Shown here one piece after another: positions 41,730-50,279 of a stretch of DNA of 64,000 nucleotides. The stretch spans positions 1 to 64,000 of the forward strand of contig DATKAN010000026.1 in NCBI GenBank assembly GCA_035498035.1, read 5' to 3'. Source of the stretch: Nitrospiria bacterium. Its GTDB lineage: Bacteria > Nitrospirota > Nitrospiria > JACQBZ01. The stretch's first letter is position 1; every line of letters starts with the position of its first letter. The notes beneath the pieces are model-generated. The model was not told the origin of the DNA, searched no databases, and worked only from the letters and a program-made list of their open reading frames with translations. Both the position numbers and the translations under genes were made by a program.

Positions 41730-44087
41730 TCAGGACTTTTTCTTGGCGCCCGGGACGATCGGTTCGATCAGCTTAATGGGAGCCTGGAGGGTCCTCTTCA
41801 TCATTCCGACCAGGCCTTCCGCCACCGCCTCGGGCGGGACGGTCTCCACCTCCAGCTTCTCAAAAGGACCTTTGACCCGGACCGGGATGCTTATGAGCGA
41901 ACCCCCCAGGATGTCTTTGATCAGAGGAATTTTCTTGATCACGGCATCGGTCGTGGTAAAAGGGGCTACCAGAAATGTAAGGTTCAAATTCCGGTCGGGC
42001 AGATTGACGGAACCGTTGCCGACGATGTTCACCAGAGGGCTTACGAAAATCATTTCTTTAAATTTCAAAAGACCGTTTTTCACATTTCCCCGAAGGGTCA
42101 CGGAATCGTAAGGTACGCCTTTTCGTTCCGGATCGGGGAAGCTTCCCCGGAGCAGGTCGCTGACATTAAGGAACTGCAGGACTCTAACAATCACCCCGCC
42201 TCGATAGATTTTCCCCTTCTTCGCCGTAAAGGTCACCGTTCCTTGAAGATGACTCACCAGGTCCGTCCCGGGACCATGGGCGGAGAAGCTTCCGGAAAGG
42301 TCAAAGGTTCCGGTGGATCGGAGGTCCTCGCCGGTAAGGCAGGGCAGACTTGATTCCACATCCTGATGGGTCGCGGAGGGTTTAAAATCCAGATCGAGAT
42401 TTCCCGGTGTAATGGTCGCTTCGCCTTGAAGATTTACTCCGCATACGACGGCCTCCTTCATCGAGATTCGGATCCGGTCGGGCTCGAGCGAGATCTCCGC
42501 TCGGGCGGGGCGCGCCGTCCATCGTCCCGCGGAAAAATATTCGGTCGATATCCGAAGAGTTCCGCGAACGGGGACGAACGGATTTTGGGGCGGGGGTGGT
42601 TCTCCCCCCGCCTTCTCGGTCGCATCCGGAAGGATTAATGCCTGAAGTCCTTCCCACTCCAACCCGTCAGAATCCAGGTCCAGAAGCCATCCGTTCTCCA
42701 TCGCCTTAAGATCACCCCTCACCGTATGGTGAAAGGACCCGTAGGCCAGCACGATCGGATTCAGTGTGAGGGTGTGATTCGCGGCGTTCAGGGAGATCCG
42801 GTCGATGGTCACCGGGGTCTTCTTTCGAAGGGGGAGCACCAGTCGCTCCCCCGTCAGGGTTCCCTTGGCGCTGGATTCTGTTGGACGGTCCAAAACAATT
42901 CGGGCCTTGAAGTCTCCTTTCAGCCATCCGAACTCAAATTGTTCATGCTCGAAGAAGCCGTTGAGCGTCGATGGCACAAGGTTTCCCGCGAACGACAGGT
43001 CCAGAATCCTATTTTCGAAATTCATGGTTAGCGTCGCCCGGGATTCTTTGTCTTCGATGCGGAGCTCCCTCACGGCCAGGCGATCGGTTCCCTGGGCCAC
43101 ATCGTATGAAACGGAGGGGCCGTGCCCGACGACGGCGGTCCCCGCCATCCGCATCATTTTGTCTCTCTCCCATTGGAAATGGGTCCGGGACAGAACGAGC
43201 GGGGTTTGAACGGTCATTTCAGGCGGCAGGGAGGCTTTGGCGACGATCCAGTGCATCGTGTCCGGACCGAGGGTCCCGTTCAGGTTCAAATCCACTTTCC
43301 GATCCAGGGTGAGGTAAGCCTCTATCCGGCCCGATAAGTTGAAGGAGGCGTCCAGAAATCGCATTCGGGTTTCTGTCAACGAGATCATCTGGGGATTGAT
43401 TTCAAACTGTTCGACAGTGAAGCGAACGGGTCCGGGCAGTGATTCATCCGTGAGGGCACCGCGGAAATTACCCACGATCCGGAAGGATTGTTCCGGCGAA
43501 ACGCCGTCGCTTCCACCCGTTGTCGAGGGGGGTGCAAAGGCCATCCGGGTGTCGACATCCCGGAGGGATATGAGTTTCTGTCCGTCCTCGGTTATGGTCA
43601 GCCCGCCTTCTTTGATTTGGATCGAAAGGTTCGGCATCCCGGCGGCGGCCGCCGCCAGAATGGCCATCGGATTCCCTTTGGGCGATTTTTCAATGGCGGT
43701 GGCCGCTTGAGTTCCGGTCTTCCCCGGCAGCGATAAAGTGAATTCGGGATGGTCCAGCATGACAGTGGCGATTTGAATTTTCCCGGTGAGCAGGGGGAGC
43801 CACTCCAGATAGGTATCGAATGATGCCAAGGTTCCCGTCACACGGCCGGGGATCGAAAGGTTCGGCCCCCGGAGTCGGATGCCCGGACGGGGAAAGAGGG
43901 AATAATCCAGGCGGGCATAGGTCAATTTTCCGCCGAGCCCTTTCGAGACGATGGTCTCGATGTTGTTCTTCACCGATTCTCGATTGATGATTCGGGGTGC
44001 CAGCCATTGAGCCGCGGCCAGCAGGACCAACATAACGGTGAACGCGGCCGCGATCCCCCAAAGCCATTTATTCCCCATGCGGATCAT
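41730..44087 (-). CDS. AsmA-family envelope protein
   Basis: This 785-residue protein has one N-terminal helix (WLWGIAAAFTVMLVLLAAAQW) followed by a long beta-rich periplasmic region. It carries the AsmA start SVKNNIETIVSKGLGGKLTYARLDYSLFPRPGIRL and a C-terminal AsmA-like segment at about 590-760 (GTFDLSGSFSAHGPG, LQGTVTFTAKKGKIYRGGVI, GNGSVNLPDRNLNLTFLVAP). AsmA-like proteins are thought to form bridges for phospholipid transport between the membranes, which would match the Mla-type genes downstream at 44.7-47.8 kb. Start at residue 1 or 4; neither is decisive. It lies 12 nt after the HIT gene. Confidence 0.87.
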   Translation of the reverse strand: MIRMGNKWLWGIAAAFTVMLVLLAAAQWLAPRIINRESVKNNIETIVSKGLGGKLTYARLDYSLFPRPGIRLRGPNLSIPGRVTGTLASFDTYLEWLPLLTGKIQIATVMLDHPEFTLSLPGKTGTQAATAIEKSPKGNPMAILAAAAAGMPNLSIQIKEGGLTITEDGQKLISLRDVDTRMAFAPPSTTGGSDGVSPEQSFRIVGNFRGALTDESLPGPVRFTVEQFEINPQMISLTETRMRFLDASFNLSGRIEAYLTLDRKVDLNLNGTLGPDTMHWIVAKASLPPEMTVQTPLVLSRTHFQWERDKMMRMAGTAVVGHGPSVSYDVAQGTDRLAVRELRIEDKESRATLTMNFENRILDLSFAGNLVPSTLNGFFEHEQFEFGWLKGDFKARIVLDRPTESSAKGTLTGERLVLPLRKKTPVTIDRISLNAANHTLTLNPIVLAYGSFHHTVRGDLKAMENGWLLDLDSDGLEWEGLQALILPDATEKAGGEPPPPQNPFVPVRGTLRISTEYFSAGRWTARPARAEISLEPDRIRISMKEAVVCGVNLQGEATITPGNLDLDFKPSATHQDVESSLPCLTGEDLRSTGTFDLSGSFSAHGPGTDLVSHLQGTVTFTAKKGKIYRGGVIVRVLQFLNVSDLLRGSFPDPERKGVPYDSVTLRGNVKNGLLKFKEMIFVSPLVNIVGNGSVNLPDRNLNLTFLVAPFTTTDAVIKKIPLIKDILGGSLISIPVRVKGPFEKLEVETVPPEAVAEGLVGMMKRTLQAPIKLIEPIVPGAKKKS

Positions 44088-44099
44088 CCGGTAGCCTGA

Positions 44100-44582
44100 T
44101 CAGGATCGGTGAATTTCGGTTTCGGCCGAGATCCTCTTGATTGTGGATTGAATCGAATCCCGTGCTTCCACGATGGATGACCGATCCTTGTAAGGACTGC
44201 GCCTCCAGACGAGGATTTTGGAGAACAGTCCGTCATTTCTCCAGCGGGGGGCGATGTGGACATGCAAGTGGGGAATGCTTTGGCTGACGCGGGTGTTGAT
44301 GGCCACAAAGGAACCCTCGGCGTTCAGGGCTTTCTCGACGGCGCGAGCCAGCAACTGCACGTTTTTGAAAAAGGGGCCGATGCGGTCATTGGGGAGATCC
44401 TCCAGCCGCTCGTAATGCTCTTTGGGAATGAGGAGGCAATGCCCGCGCAGCAGGGGGCGGTGATCCAGGAAGGCGAGGGACAGACCGTCTTCAAACACCC
44501 GATGACAGGTGGTTTCGCCCCGGATGATCCTGCAGAATGCGCATTTCTCGTCGGGCGGATCGGGCCGCCTGAGTGGTTCCAT
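44100..44582 (-). CDS. HIT-family nucleotide hydrolase/transferase
   Basis: This 160-residue cytoplasmic protein has the histidine triad HLHVHIAP at H105/H107/H109, where the middle His is the nucleophile. A Cys pair (CAFC, C14/C17) with GHCLLIPKEHYE suggests the zinc-bound Hint/HinT-like or Ap4A hydrolase branch. The C-terminal third is longer than in HinT. Substrates are nucleotide phosphoramidates or dinucleoside polyphosphates by family. AGGGAGG lies 8 nt before the ATG. Confidence 0.9.
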   Translation of the reverse strand: MEPLRRPDPPDEKCAFCRIIRGETTCHRVFEDGLSLAFLDHRPLLRGHCLLIPKEHYERLEDLPNDRIGPFFKNVQLLARAVEKALNAEGSFVAINTRVSQSIPHLHVHIAPRWRNDGLFSKILVWRRSPYKDRSSIVEARDSIQSTIKRISAETEIHRS

Positions 44583-44635
44583 CGAAGGGTCCTCCCTACG
44601 GCACAGGGTCGCTTTACTTTATCATAACGGAGGCT

Positions 44636-44675
44636 TCAAAACAAAACGACCCCCTGTTTCAGAGCCCGAAGGGGG
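44636..44675 (-). terminator. Probable terminator of the mla-type operon
   Basis: CCCCCT (44650-44655) pairs with AGGGGG (44670-44675), with an inner TTC/GAA. On the minus strand the stem is followed by TCGTTTTGTTTTG. It lies 37 nt after the MlaD-like stop. Confidence 0.55.
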
Positions 44676-44711
44676 GCCGGCGGAACCCTTTGGAACCATC
44701 GTGCCGCCCGG

Positions 44712-46157
44712 CTATCGGACCGGCAGCGTGGCGCTGCCGATGAGGTATTTAAGGTCGTCGTCATCCAGACGGAGGCCGCCGCCGACAAAACCGGTGTCGA
44801 TTTTCTTGTTGAGGAAATTGTCGTAGCCGCCTTGCACGAAGAGATATCTGAAGAAGGTGTAACGGGCGGTGGCCTTGAGGTGAGGATGCTTTTCCTGCGG
44901 GTCGTTGCTGTTGAAATCCCAGGCATCGGCGCTGAATCTCAGGGCGTCGTTAAAGAGGTAAAAATCGGCCCCCCCTCCGAGACTGTTTTCGACCAGCCCC
45001 ATCCGAAGGGCCAGGTCCGAAAACCGTCGTCCGAACTCCGCGCTGAACTTTAACTGGGTCTTGGTCTTGATGGTCGTCACCGGTGGATTATTGCCGGTCT
45101 GGGTGGTGGTCTTTGTAAAATTACCCCGAGGATCATTCACCAGCTGGAGAAGATAAAATTTGTCCTCCCGGGGTTGGAGTTGGACGGTGAAATAACCCTT
45201 GGTATCATGGGAGTCGAATTGATACTCGCTGCTGCCCTCGACGATGGTCCTAAACCGTTCGATGCGGGACACGGCGTTGCCCACGCCTTCGAGGGTCGTT
45301 GTGAGTTGATCGTACGCTTTCTCGTCGGTGAAGAGTTTCCCGATCGTGCCCTCTCCTTTTTCGACCTTCAGCGTGATATCGTTCAACCCTTGGAGCGTCG
45401 AATCCAGCTTGTTGTATATCCCATCGTCCTGAATGAGTTTGCCCAGCGTCCCTTCGCCTTTCTCAACCTTGGTTGCGATCGCCTCCAGTTTTTCGGAGGT
45501 GCGATTGAGACTATCCATCAGCTTGGGCAGATCCGTTTTGAGGGATGAACTGACGTCTTGGATATTGGCGACGGCCTTGGTGAAATTCTCGCGGTTGTCT
45601 TTCACCGTGCCGTTGAGGTTGTGGCTGAGCTCGCGAATGTTGGCCACGATCTCCTTCAAGGAGGTCTCGCCCTCCTTGGTCCCGAGCGCTTCGCGGAGGG
45701 AGGCGCTGACCGTTTTGATGTCGGATGCGATGCTGCTGAACTGGTTGATCAGGCGGTCCAAATCGGCCACCTGTTCGCTCTGGGTGATGGTGTCGCCGTC
45801 CTTCAGGTAGCCCTCTTCTTTTCCCGGTACGAGCTCGAGGTACTTATCTCCCAGGAGTCCGGTGGCGCGGACGGCGGCCTCGGTTCCTCGGTGAAGTTTG
45901 ACGTCCGGATTGATCCGCAATGTGACCTTGGCCTGACCGTCCAGAAGCGTGATGGTTTCCACCTGGCCGACCTCCACGCCGGCGACCCGGATCTTGGATT
46001 TGGTATCCAGTCCCGCCACGGTGTCGAAAAGCGCGATAATACGATAGCCGGCTTGGGTGCCGAAAGTGTATCCGCCTATCTTAAAGGTCATATAGGTCAA
46101 GATCAGAACCCCGAGCAGAACTACCAATCCAACCCGGGCTTCGGTGCTCAATCGCAT
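44712..46157 (-). CDS. MlaD-like MCE-domain lipid-binding protein
   Basis: This 481-residue protein has an N-terminal anchor (ARVGLVVLLGVLILTYMTFKI) and an MCE domain at about 38-115 (GYRIIALFDTVAGLDTKSKIRVAGVEVGQVETI, LLGDKYLELVPG). A long helical region at about 130-290 carries two copies of VEKGEGTLGKLIQDD / VEKGEGTIGKLFTDE. A beta-rich C-terminus follows at about 300-480 ending in GGLRLDDDDLKYL, which looks like a porin or surface domain. MlaD in E. coli is only about 180 residues, so the extension could span the periplasm and dock to the outer membrane by itself. Partner of the MlaF/MlaE-like proteins upstream. Confidence 0.9.
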   Translation of the reverse strand: MRLSTEARVGLVVLLGVLILTYMTFKIGGYTFGTQAGYRIIALFDTVAGLDTKSKIRVAGVEVGQVETITLLDGQAKVTLRINPDVKLHRGTEAAVRATGLLGDKYLELVPGKEEGYLKDGDTITQSEQVADLDRLINQFSSIASDIKTVSASLREALGTKEGETSLKEIVANIRELSHNLNGTVKDNRENFTKAVANIQDVSSSLKTDLPKLMDSLNRTSEKLEAIATKVEKGEGTLGKLIQDDGIYNKLDSTLQGLNDITLKVEKGEGTIGKLFTDEKAYDQLTTTLEGVGNAVSRIERFRTIVEGSSEYQFDSHDTKGYFTVQLQPREDKFYLLQLVNDPRGNFTKTTTQTGNNPPVTTIKTKTQLKFSAEFGRRFSDLALRMGLVENSLGGGADFYLFNDALRFSADAWDFNSNDPQEKHPHLKATARYTFFRYLFVQGGYDNFLNKKIDTGFVGGGLRLDDDDLKYLIGSATLPVR

Positions 46158-46200
46158 GGAAGGGACGATGTCCTTTCTGTTTTGCTGTCCGATTCGCCGT

Positions 46201-46224
46201 AGGGGCGGTTCGCGAACCGCCCCT
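46201..46224. repeat. Perfect 24-bp palindrome in the mlaF/mlaD gap
   Basis: Each half is AGGGGCGGTTCG, giving a fully self-complementary 24-mer in the 82-bp gap. Such GGGGCGGTTCGCGAACCGCCCC palindromes are known as dispersed intergenic elements in some genomes. Only this copy was noticed here. No T run, so not a standard terminator. Confidence 0.75.
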
Positions 46225-46239
46225 CCATGATCCCGTTGC

Positions 46240-46998
46240 CTACACCGTCATAATCGGCCCGACCGAGCTCCCTGTGACAAACTGACGGACGATCGGATTG
46301 TCGCTGTTCCTGATCTCCTCCGGCGTTCCCACGGCTTGGATTTTCCCCTGGTACAGCATCGCGATACGGTCCGCGATCTTGTACGCGCTGGTCATGTCGT
46401 GGGTAATCGCCACCCCCGTGACCTGGAGGCGGCGCTTCATCTCGAGGATCAATTCGTTGATCGCGTCCGCCATGATCGGGTCCAGTCCGGTCGTGGGCTC
46501 ATCATACAATAAAATTTCAGGTTCCATCGCCAGCGCGCGTGCGAGACCGACCCGCTTTTTCATTCCGCCGGAGAGATCGGCCGGCATGCGGTCTTCGACC
46601 CCTCGGAGGCCGACCATGGCCAGCTTTTCGGTCGCGACCCGCCGGATCTCGGCGTCCTTCATTTGGGTTTTCTGGCGGAGGGAAAAGCCGACATTCTCCC
46701 ATACCGACAGAGAATCGAAAAGCGCCGCGTACTGGAAAAGCATCCCGAACTTCTTCCGCAGCTCGTCCAACGCCCGCTCCCTCAGGGAGGAGAGGTCCTG
46801 TCCGGCGACGATCACCATTCCGCGGTCCGGTTTCATCAGCCCGATGATGTGCTTGAGGATGACGCTCTTGCCGCTTCCGCTTCCGCCGATGATCACCATC
46901 GTCTCGCCGCGTTCGATCGTGAGCGTGGTTCCTTGGAGAACGCGATTGTCCCCAAAGGATTTGTAGACATCCAAAAGCTGAATGACCGGTTCGCCCAC
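46240..46998 (-). CDS. MlaF-like ABC ATPase
   Basis: This 252-residue ATPase has Walker A GGSGSGKSVILKHI, the signature LSGGMKKRVGLARA, Walker B ILLYDEPTTGLDP and the switch His in VAITHDMTSAYKIAD. These are the hallmarks of the Mla/Mkl group, which powers phospholipid or hydrophobic-compound movement across the envelope. It begins 13 bp after the permease gene and precedes the MCE gene. An MlaC or MlaB homologue is not seen, so the system may be the reduced EFD form. Confidence 0.94.
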   Translation of the reverse strand: MGEPVIQLLDVYKSFGDNRVLQGTTLTIERGETMVIIGGSGSGKSVILKHIIGLMKPDRGMVIVAGQDLSSLRERALDELRKKFGMLFQYAALFDSLSVWENVGFSLRQKTQMKDAEIRRVATEKLAMVGLRGVEDRMPADLSGGMKKRVGLARALAMEPEILLYDEPTTGLDPIMADAINELILEMKRRLQVTGVAITHDMTSAYKIADRIAMLYQGKIQAVGTPEEIRNSDNPIVRQFVTGSSVGPIMTV

Positions 46999-47011
46999 GT
47001 CGTTGCCCCTG

Positions 47012-47779
47012 TCAGAACAGCATCGAGGTCAGAAAATAGTCCGAGATCAGGATCAGCATGGAGGAAATGACGACCGCGCCGGTCGTGGCCTTGCCCACGC
47101 CCTCCGCCCCCCCCTGTGTATTAAATCCTTGGTAACAACTGATCGTCGCGATGATCATGCCGAATACGAAGGCCTTGAGCAAGCCGCCGAAGATGTCGTC
47201 GTATTCCAGATAATCGGTCGTGCGCCGCATATAGACAACCGGGTTGACGTCCAACATCTGCACCGCCACGAAATAACCGCCCGCGATTCCGATGGCGTCC
47301 GCGAAGATGGTCAGGATCGGCAGCATCACCATTCCGGCCAGGAGCCTCGGCACGATCAGGTATTTGACCGGGTTCGTGGCCATTGTGCTGAGGGCGTCGA
47401 TCTGCTCGGTGACCCGCATCGTCCCGAGCTCGGCGGCCATGGCCGCGCCGGCGCGGCCGGCCACGATCAAGGCCGTGAGGACCGGTCCTAGCTCCCGGGT
47501 CATGGACAGCGCCACGACGGTTCCGACCAGGCTCTCCGCGTTGAACCGCTTGAAGCCGGTGTGGCTTTGGAGGGCCAGCACCATGCCGGTCGAGACGGCC
47601 GTGATCAGGACGACCGGAACCGAACGGACGCCGACCTCCTCCATTTGCTTCAGGATGTTCCGAAATCCGACCGGGGGACGCAGGGCCCATTTAACCGTTC
47701 TCAGAAAAAGCACGGCCACATTCCCGATTTCTTCGATGAATTTCGTCGTCCTGAAACCGATGACCTCAAGCCATTTCAT
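47012..47779 (-). CDS. MlaE-like permease
   Basis: This 255-residue inner-membrane protein has about five or six helices and the MlaE signature VPVVLITAVSTGMVLALQS, RELGPVLTALIVAGRAGAAMAAELGTMRVTEQIDAL and a C-terminal TTGAVVISSMLILISDYFLT. It is the permease of the Mla-type lipid ABC transporter with the two downstream genes. Its ATG overlaps the end of the alanine racemase gene (ATGA). Confidence 0.95.
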   Translation of the reverse strand: MKWLEVIGFRTTKFIEEIGNVAVLFLRTVKWALRPPVGFRNILKQMEEVGVRSVPVVLITAVSTGMVLALQSHTGFKRFNAESLVGTVVALSMTRELGPVLTALIVAGRAGAAMAAELGTMRVTEQIDALSTMATNPVKYLIVPRLLAGMVMLPILTIFADAIGIAGGYFVAVQMLDVNPVVYMRRTTDYLEYDDIFGGLLKAFVFGMIIATISCYQGFNTQGGAEGVGKATTGAVVISSMLILISDYFLTSMLF

Positions 47780-48948
47780 GAGGCATCGACTCCGCCGCGA
47801 TAAAGACGGGGCACCCGTTGGCTGACGGCGCAGAGGATCTCGTACGGGATGGTTCCAAGCTTCCGGGCCAGCGTGTCGGCCCCGAGCGCCTCGGATCCCT
47901 GCGCACCCATCAGAACCGCTTCTGCCCCGGTTTGTACGGTCGGCAGGTCCGTAACATCCACCATGGTCATGTCCATACAGACCCGCCCGACGACCGGGAA
48001 GCGTCGTCCCCCGATCAATACCTGGCCCCGGTTTGACCAGGCCCGACTGTAGCCGTCGGCATAGCCGATCGGCAGGACCGCGATCAGACTCTCCCGGCGC
48101 GTGGTGTAGGTTCGGCCGTAGCTGATCGACGTTCCGGCCGGGACCCGTTTCAAATGAATGATCCGTGTTTTGAGGGTCATGACCGGTTTGATCGGAATCG
48201 ATCCCGGGGCCGAAAATGCGGGCGCATACCCGTATAACACGATTCCGGGTCTCACGAGGTTGAACCAGCCGCGTTCAAGACTCACGATCGCCGCGCTGTT
48301 GGACATGTGGAGCCGGGGAATTTTTATGCCGAGGGACTCGATCATGCGATGCGCTTCTTCGAAACGATCGATCTGATCCTCGGCCGTCCGGCAATCGGTC
48401 AGTTCGTCATCGGCGAAATGAGACATCAATCCCTGGATCTCGATTTTTTTGATGGCGCGGGCCCTTTCAACGAAGGCTCCGAGCTCCCCCTCCATCAACC
48501 CCAACCGGCCCATCCCGGTATCGATTTTAAGATGGACGCCGAACGGACGGGCGGTCTTTTGCGCCAGTCGTTTTAACACGTCCAGTTGATCCGGATTGGA
48601 AACCACCGGCGTGAGACGGTGTTTTAGGCATCCTTCGGCTTCTTCCGGGAGAAAACCGGCCATCACCAGAATCGGCTTCGTGATTCCGGCCCGGCGAAGT
48701 TGGACGCCTTCTTCGACGAACGCGACGCCCAGCCCCTGGATATCCTCGGACGAGGCGGCCTTCGAGATGGAGACGATCCCATGACCGTAGGCATTGGCCT
48801 TGACCACGGCGAGGAGCCCGCGCCGGGGGCCGATACGGTTTCGGACCCATCGGAGATTATGGCGAAAGGCGTTCAGGTCGATTTCTGCGACGGTGGGATG
48901 GACCGGTCGGATCGCGAGGGTCTTTTTAAGCATCTTGGTGAGCGTCAC
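47776..48948 (-). CDS. alr: Alanine racemase
   Basis: This 390-residue PLP enzyme makes D-alanine for peptidoglycan. The PLP lysine is K50 in AVVKANAYGHG and the catalytic Tyr lies in GTSISYGRTY near residue 280. LKIDTGMGRLG, HMSNSAAI and the C-terminal CMDMTMVDVTDLP are all present. The start is a GTG overlapping the stop of the TPR lipoprotein gene (GTGA). The gene is embedded between envelope genes in the long operon. Confidence 0.95.
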   Translation of the reverse strand: MTLTKMLKKTLAIRPVHPTVAEIDLNAFRHNLRWVRNRIGPRRGLLAVVKANAYGHGIVSISKAASSEDIQGLGVAFVEEGVQLRRAGITKPILVMAGFLPEEAEGCLKHRLTPVVSNPDQLDVLKRLAQKTARPFGVHLKIDTGMGRLGLMEGELGAFVERARAIKKIEIQGLMSHFADDELTDCRTAEDQIDRFEEAHRMIESLGIKIPRLHMSNSAAIVSLERGWFNLVRPGIVLYGYAPAFSAPGSIPIKPVMTLKTRIIHLKRVPAGTSISYGRTYTTRRESLIAVLPIGYADGYSRAWSNRGQVLIGGRRFPVVGRVCMDMTMVDVTDLPTVQTGAEAVLMGAQGSEALGADTLARKLGTIPYEILCAVSQRVPRLYRGGVDAS

Positions 48949-49562
48949 GGAGCCTCCGTTGTATTTGAACCCCGTGTGGATAGGGCCGCGTCGATTTTTG
49001 ATCGGGTTGCGTCATGCTGCTCTGCGAAACCCGGCAACTCCGACCCGGCCGCCGTCTCGGCCTGAAGCGACGCGGCCCGGGCCCGGGCCGGTTGTCCGAG
49101 GCTTAGGAAAAGAAGGGCGCGGGTGTCCTCATAAAAAGCGCGGTGCCCGGGGTCCGCAGCCAAGGCGCGGTCGATCCGTTCTCCGGCCTCCGCCAAATGA
49201 ATTCCCTGTAGGATATAGATCCAGGCGAGATTGTTGTTGGCCATGGGTTGGTTCGGATCGCGCTGCAGCGCCCGGCGGTACATCTTTTCGGCGGAGGCGT
49301 ACTGTTCCTGCTGGGCATACACATTGCCCAAATTGGCCAGCGCAGGCAGGTAGTCCGGGTCTTGAGCGAGAGCGGCCTGATATTGCTTTTCGGCCGAGCC
49401 CCAGTCTTTCTGCGACTCATAACTCACGCCGAGTTGTACGTGTTCCCGGGGAGTGAGCGGGTCGTGCAAAACCACGATCCGCGGCAGGGATCCGCAACCC
49501 CCGACCGCGAGAAGGAGTCCCATTCCGATCAGCCATCGGACTTTTTGAGTTTCAGGTTTTAT
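48945..49562 (-). CDS. TPR lipoprotein, probable AUA start, partner of the C39 peptidase
   Basis: This protein of about 205 residues has four TPR-like helical pairs at about 40-160 (VQLGVSYESQKDWGSAEKQYQAAL, ALANLGNVYAQQEQYASAEKMY). I place the start at an ATA codon at 49560-49562. GGAGGTGA lies exactly in range, and the ATA overlaps the upstream stop (ATAA). The extra 13 residues (KPETQKVRWLIG) supply the basic region of a lipoprotein signal ending VGGC (Cys 23). The first ATG, at 49523, has no ribosome site and would give a signal without positive charge. In PA2778-type proteins the TPR part is commonly fused to the peptidase; here they are separate genes. Confidence 0.7.
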   Translation of the reverse strand: MKPETQKVRWLIGMGLLLAVGGCGSLPRIVVLHDPLTPREHVQLGVSYESQKDWGSAEKQYQAALAQDPDYLPALANLGNVYAQQEQYASAEKMYRRALQRDPNQPMANNNLAWIYILQGIHLAEAGERIDRALAADPGHRAFYEDTRALLFLSLGQPARARAASLQAETAAGSELPGFAEQHDATRSKIDAALSTRGSNTTEAP

Positions 49563-50149
49563 GAAGTCACCTCCGGAGGGAGAATCAGCAGGCTCCAGTA
49601 GCCTGTTTTGGACCAGGCGTTCAAGAAAGTATCAACCGGCATTCTTTCATAGGCCCGGTCTCCGGAATGGACGATAACCACCGAGTGAATCCCGTCATAG
49701 CCTGTGACGACCACGAAATGGCCCTGCGGAAACAGGCGCCATCTTAGATTGAGAAAGACGATCACGGGCTGGTTCTTTCCTAGATGAAGGCGAAGATCAT
49801 CCATACTGCCGGGGTAAGAAGAGACGGCGAGACCATGCGTTTGCGCGGACCGTTCCAGATCGATGGGCAAACTGCCTTTTAGTTTTTCGAGATAAACCTC
49901 CCGGGTGATTTCTTCCAGGGAAACGGGGCGTCCCCAGTAGGCTAAAAGGCTGGCCACCGCCGCGGGCCCGCATCCAAGTTCTTCCTGAGGATAGAAAGGA
50001 ACGCCGTCGATGAGAGATTCTTCGGAGGGCGGGGGTTCCGAGAAGGCTGTGCGGCCATCCGCAAAGAATAACAACGTTGCGATTCCGAGGAGCAGGTACC
50101 CTTTTGGTGTTGGATGGTAGCGCAACCGATACCCCGCAGGGCTGTTCAT
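49559..50149 (-). CDS. Exported C39-like cysteine peptidase (PA2778-like)
   Basis: This 196-residue protein has an N-terminal signal or anchor (GYLLLGIATLLFFADG) and a papain-like C39 domain: C60 in LGCGPAAVASLLAYWG, H144 in GHFVVVTGYD, and an Asp in the following IVHSGDRAY strand. C39 peptidases often cleave double-glycine leaders, but this one has no ABC transporter part and faces the periplasm. Neighbour 50280 matches the PA2779-like family that accompanies such peptidases. Its substrate is unknown. The ATG abuts the dispersed repeat. Confidence 0.85.
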   Translation of the reverse strand: MNSPAGYRLRYHPTPKGYLLLGIATLLFFADGRTAFSEPPPSEESLIDGVPFYPQEELGCGPAAVASLLAYWGRPVSLEEITREVYLEKLKGSLPIDLERSAQTHGLAVSSYPGSMDDLRLHLGKNQPVIVFLNLRWRLFPQGHFVVVTGYDGIHSVVIVHSGDRAYERMPVDTFLNAWSKTGYWSLLILPPEVTS

Positions 50150-50153
50150 TATT

Positions 50154-50276
50154 GTAGAGGCTTGCGTCGCCCCCTCCGCCGGCGGAGCCTGATGGAGCGA
50201 CCCGCCTGAGGGCCCCGGACTGAGGTCGCCGCAATCTCGTCGATGTCCTGCCCCTCTCGCTCGCCTTGCAGCCGGG
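50154..50276 (-). repeat. Dispersed intergenic repeat, copy B (PA2779-like/C39 gap)
   Basis: The minus strand runs from CCCGGCTGCAAGGCGAGCGA through GAGGGGCAGG to GGCGACGCAAGCCTCTACAA. It shares both ends with copies at 40195 and 54842, with a longer variable centre (GGTCGCC, GGGCCC and GGCTCCGCC palindromic bits). It fills the whole gap between a stop codon and the next start codon. Confidence 0.75.
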
Positions 50277-50279
50277 TAT

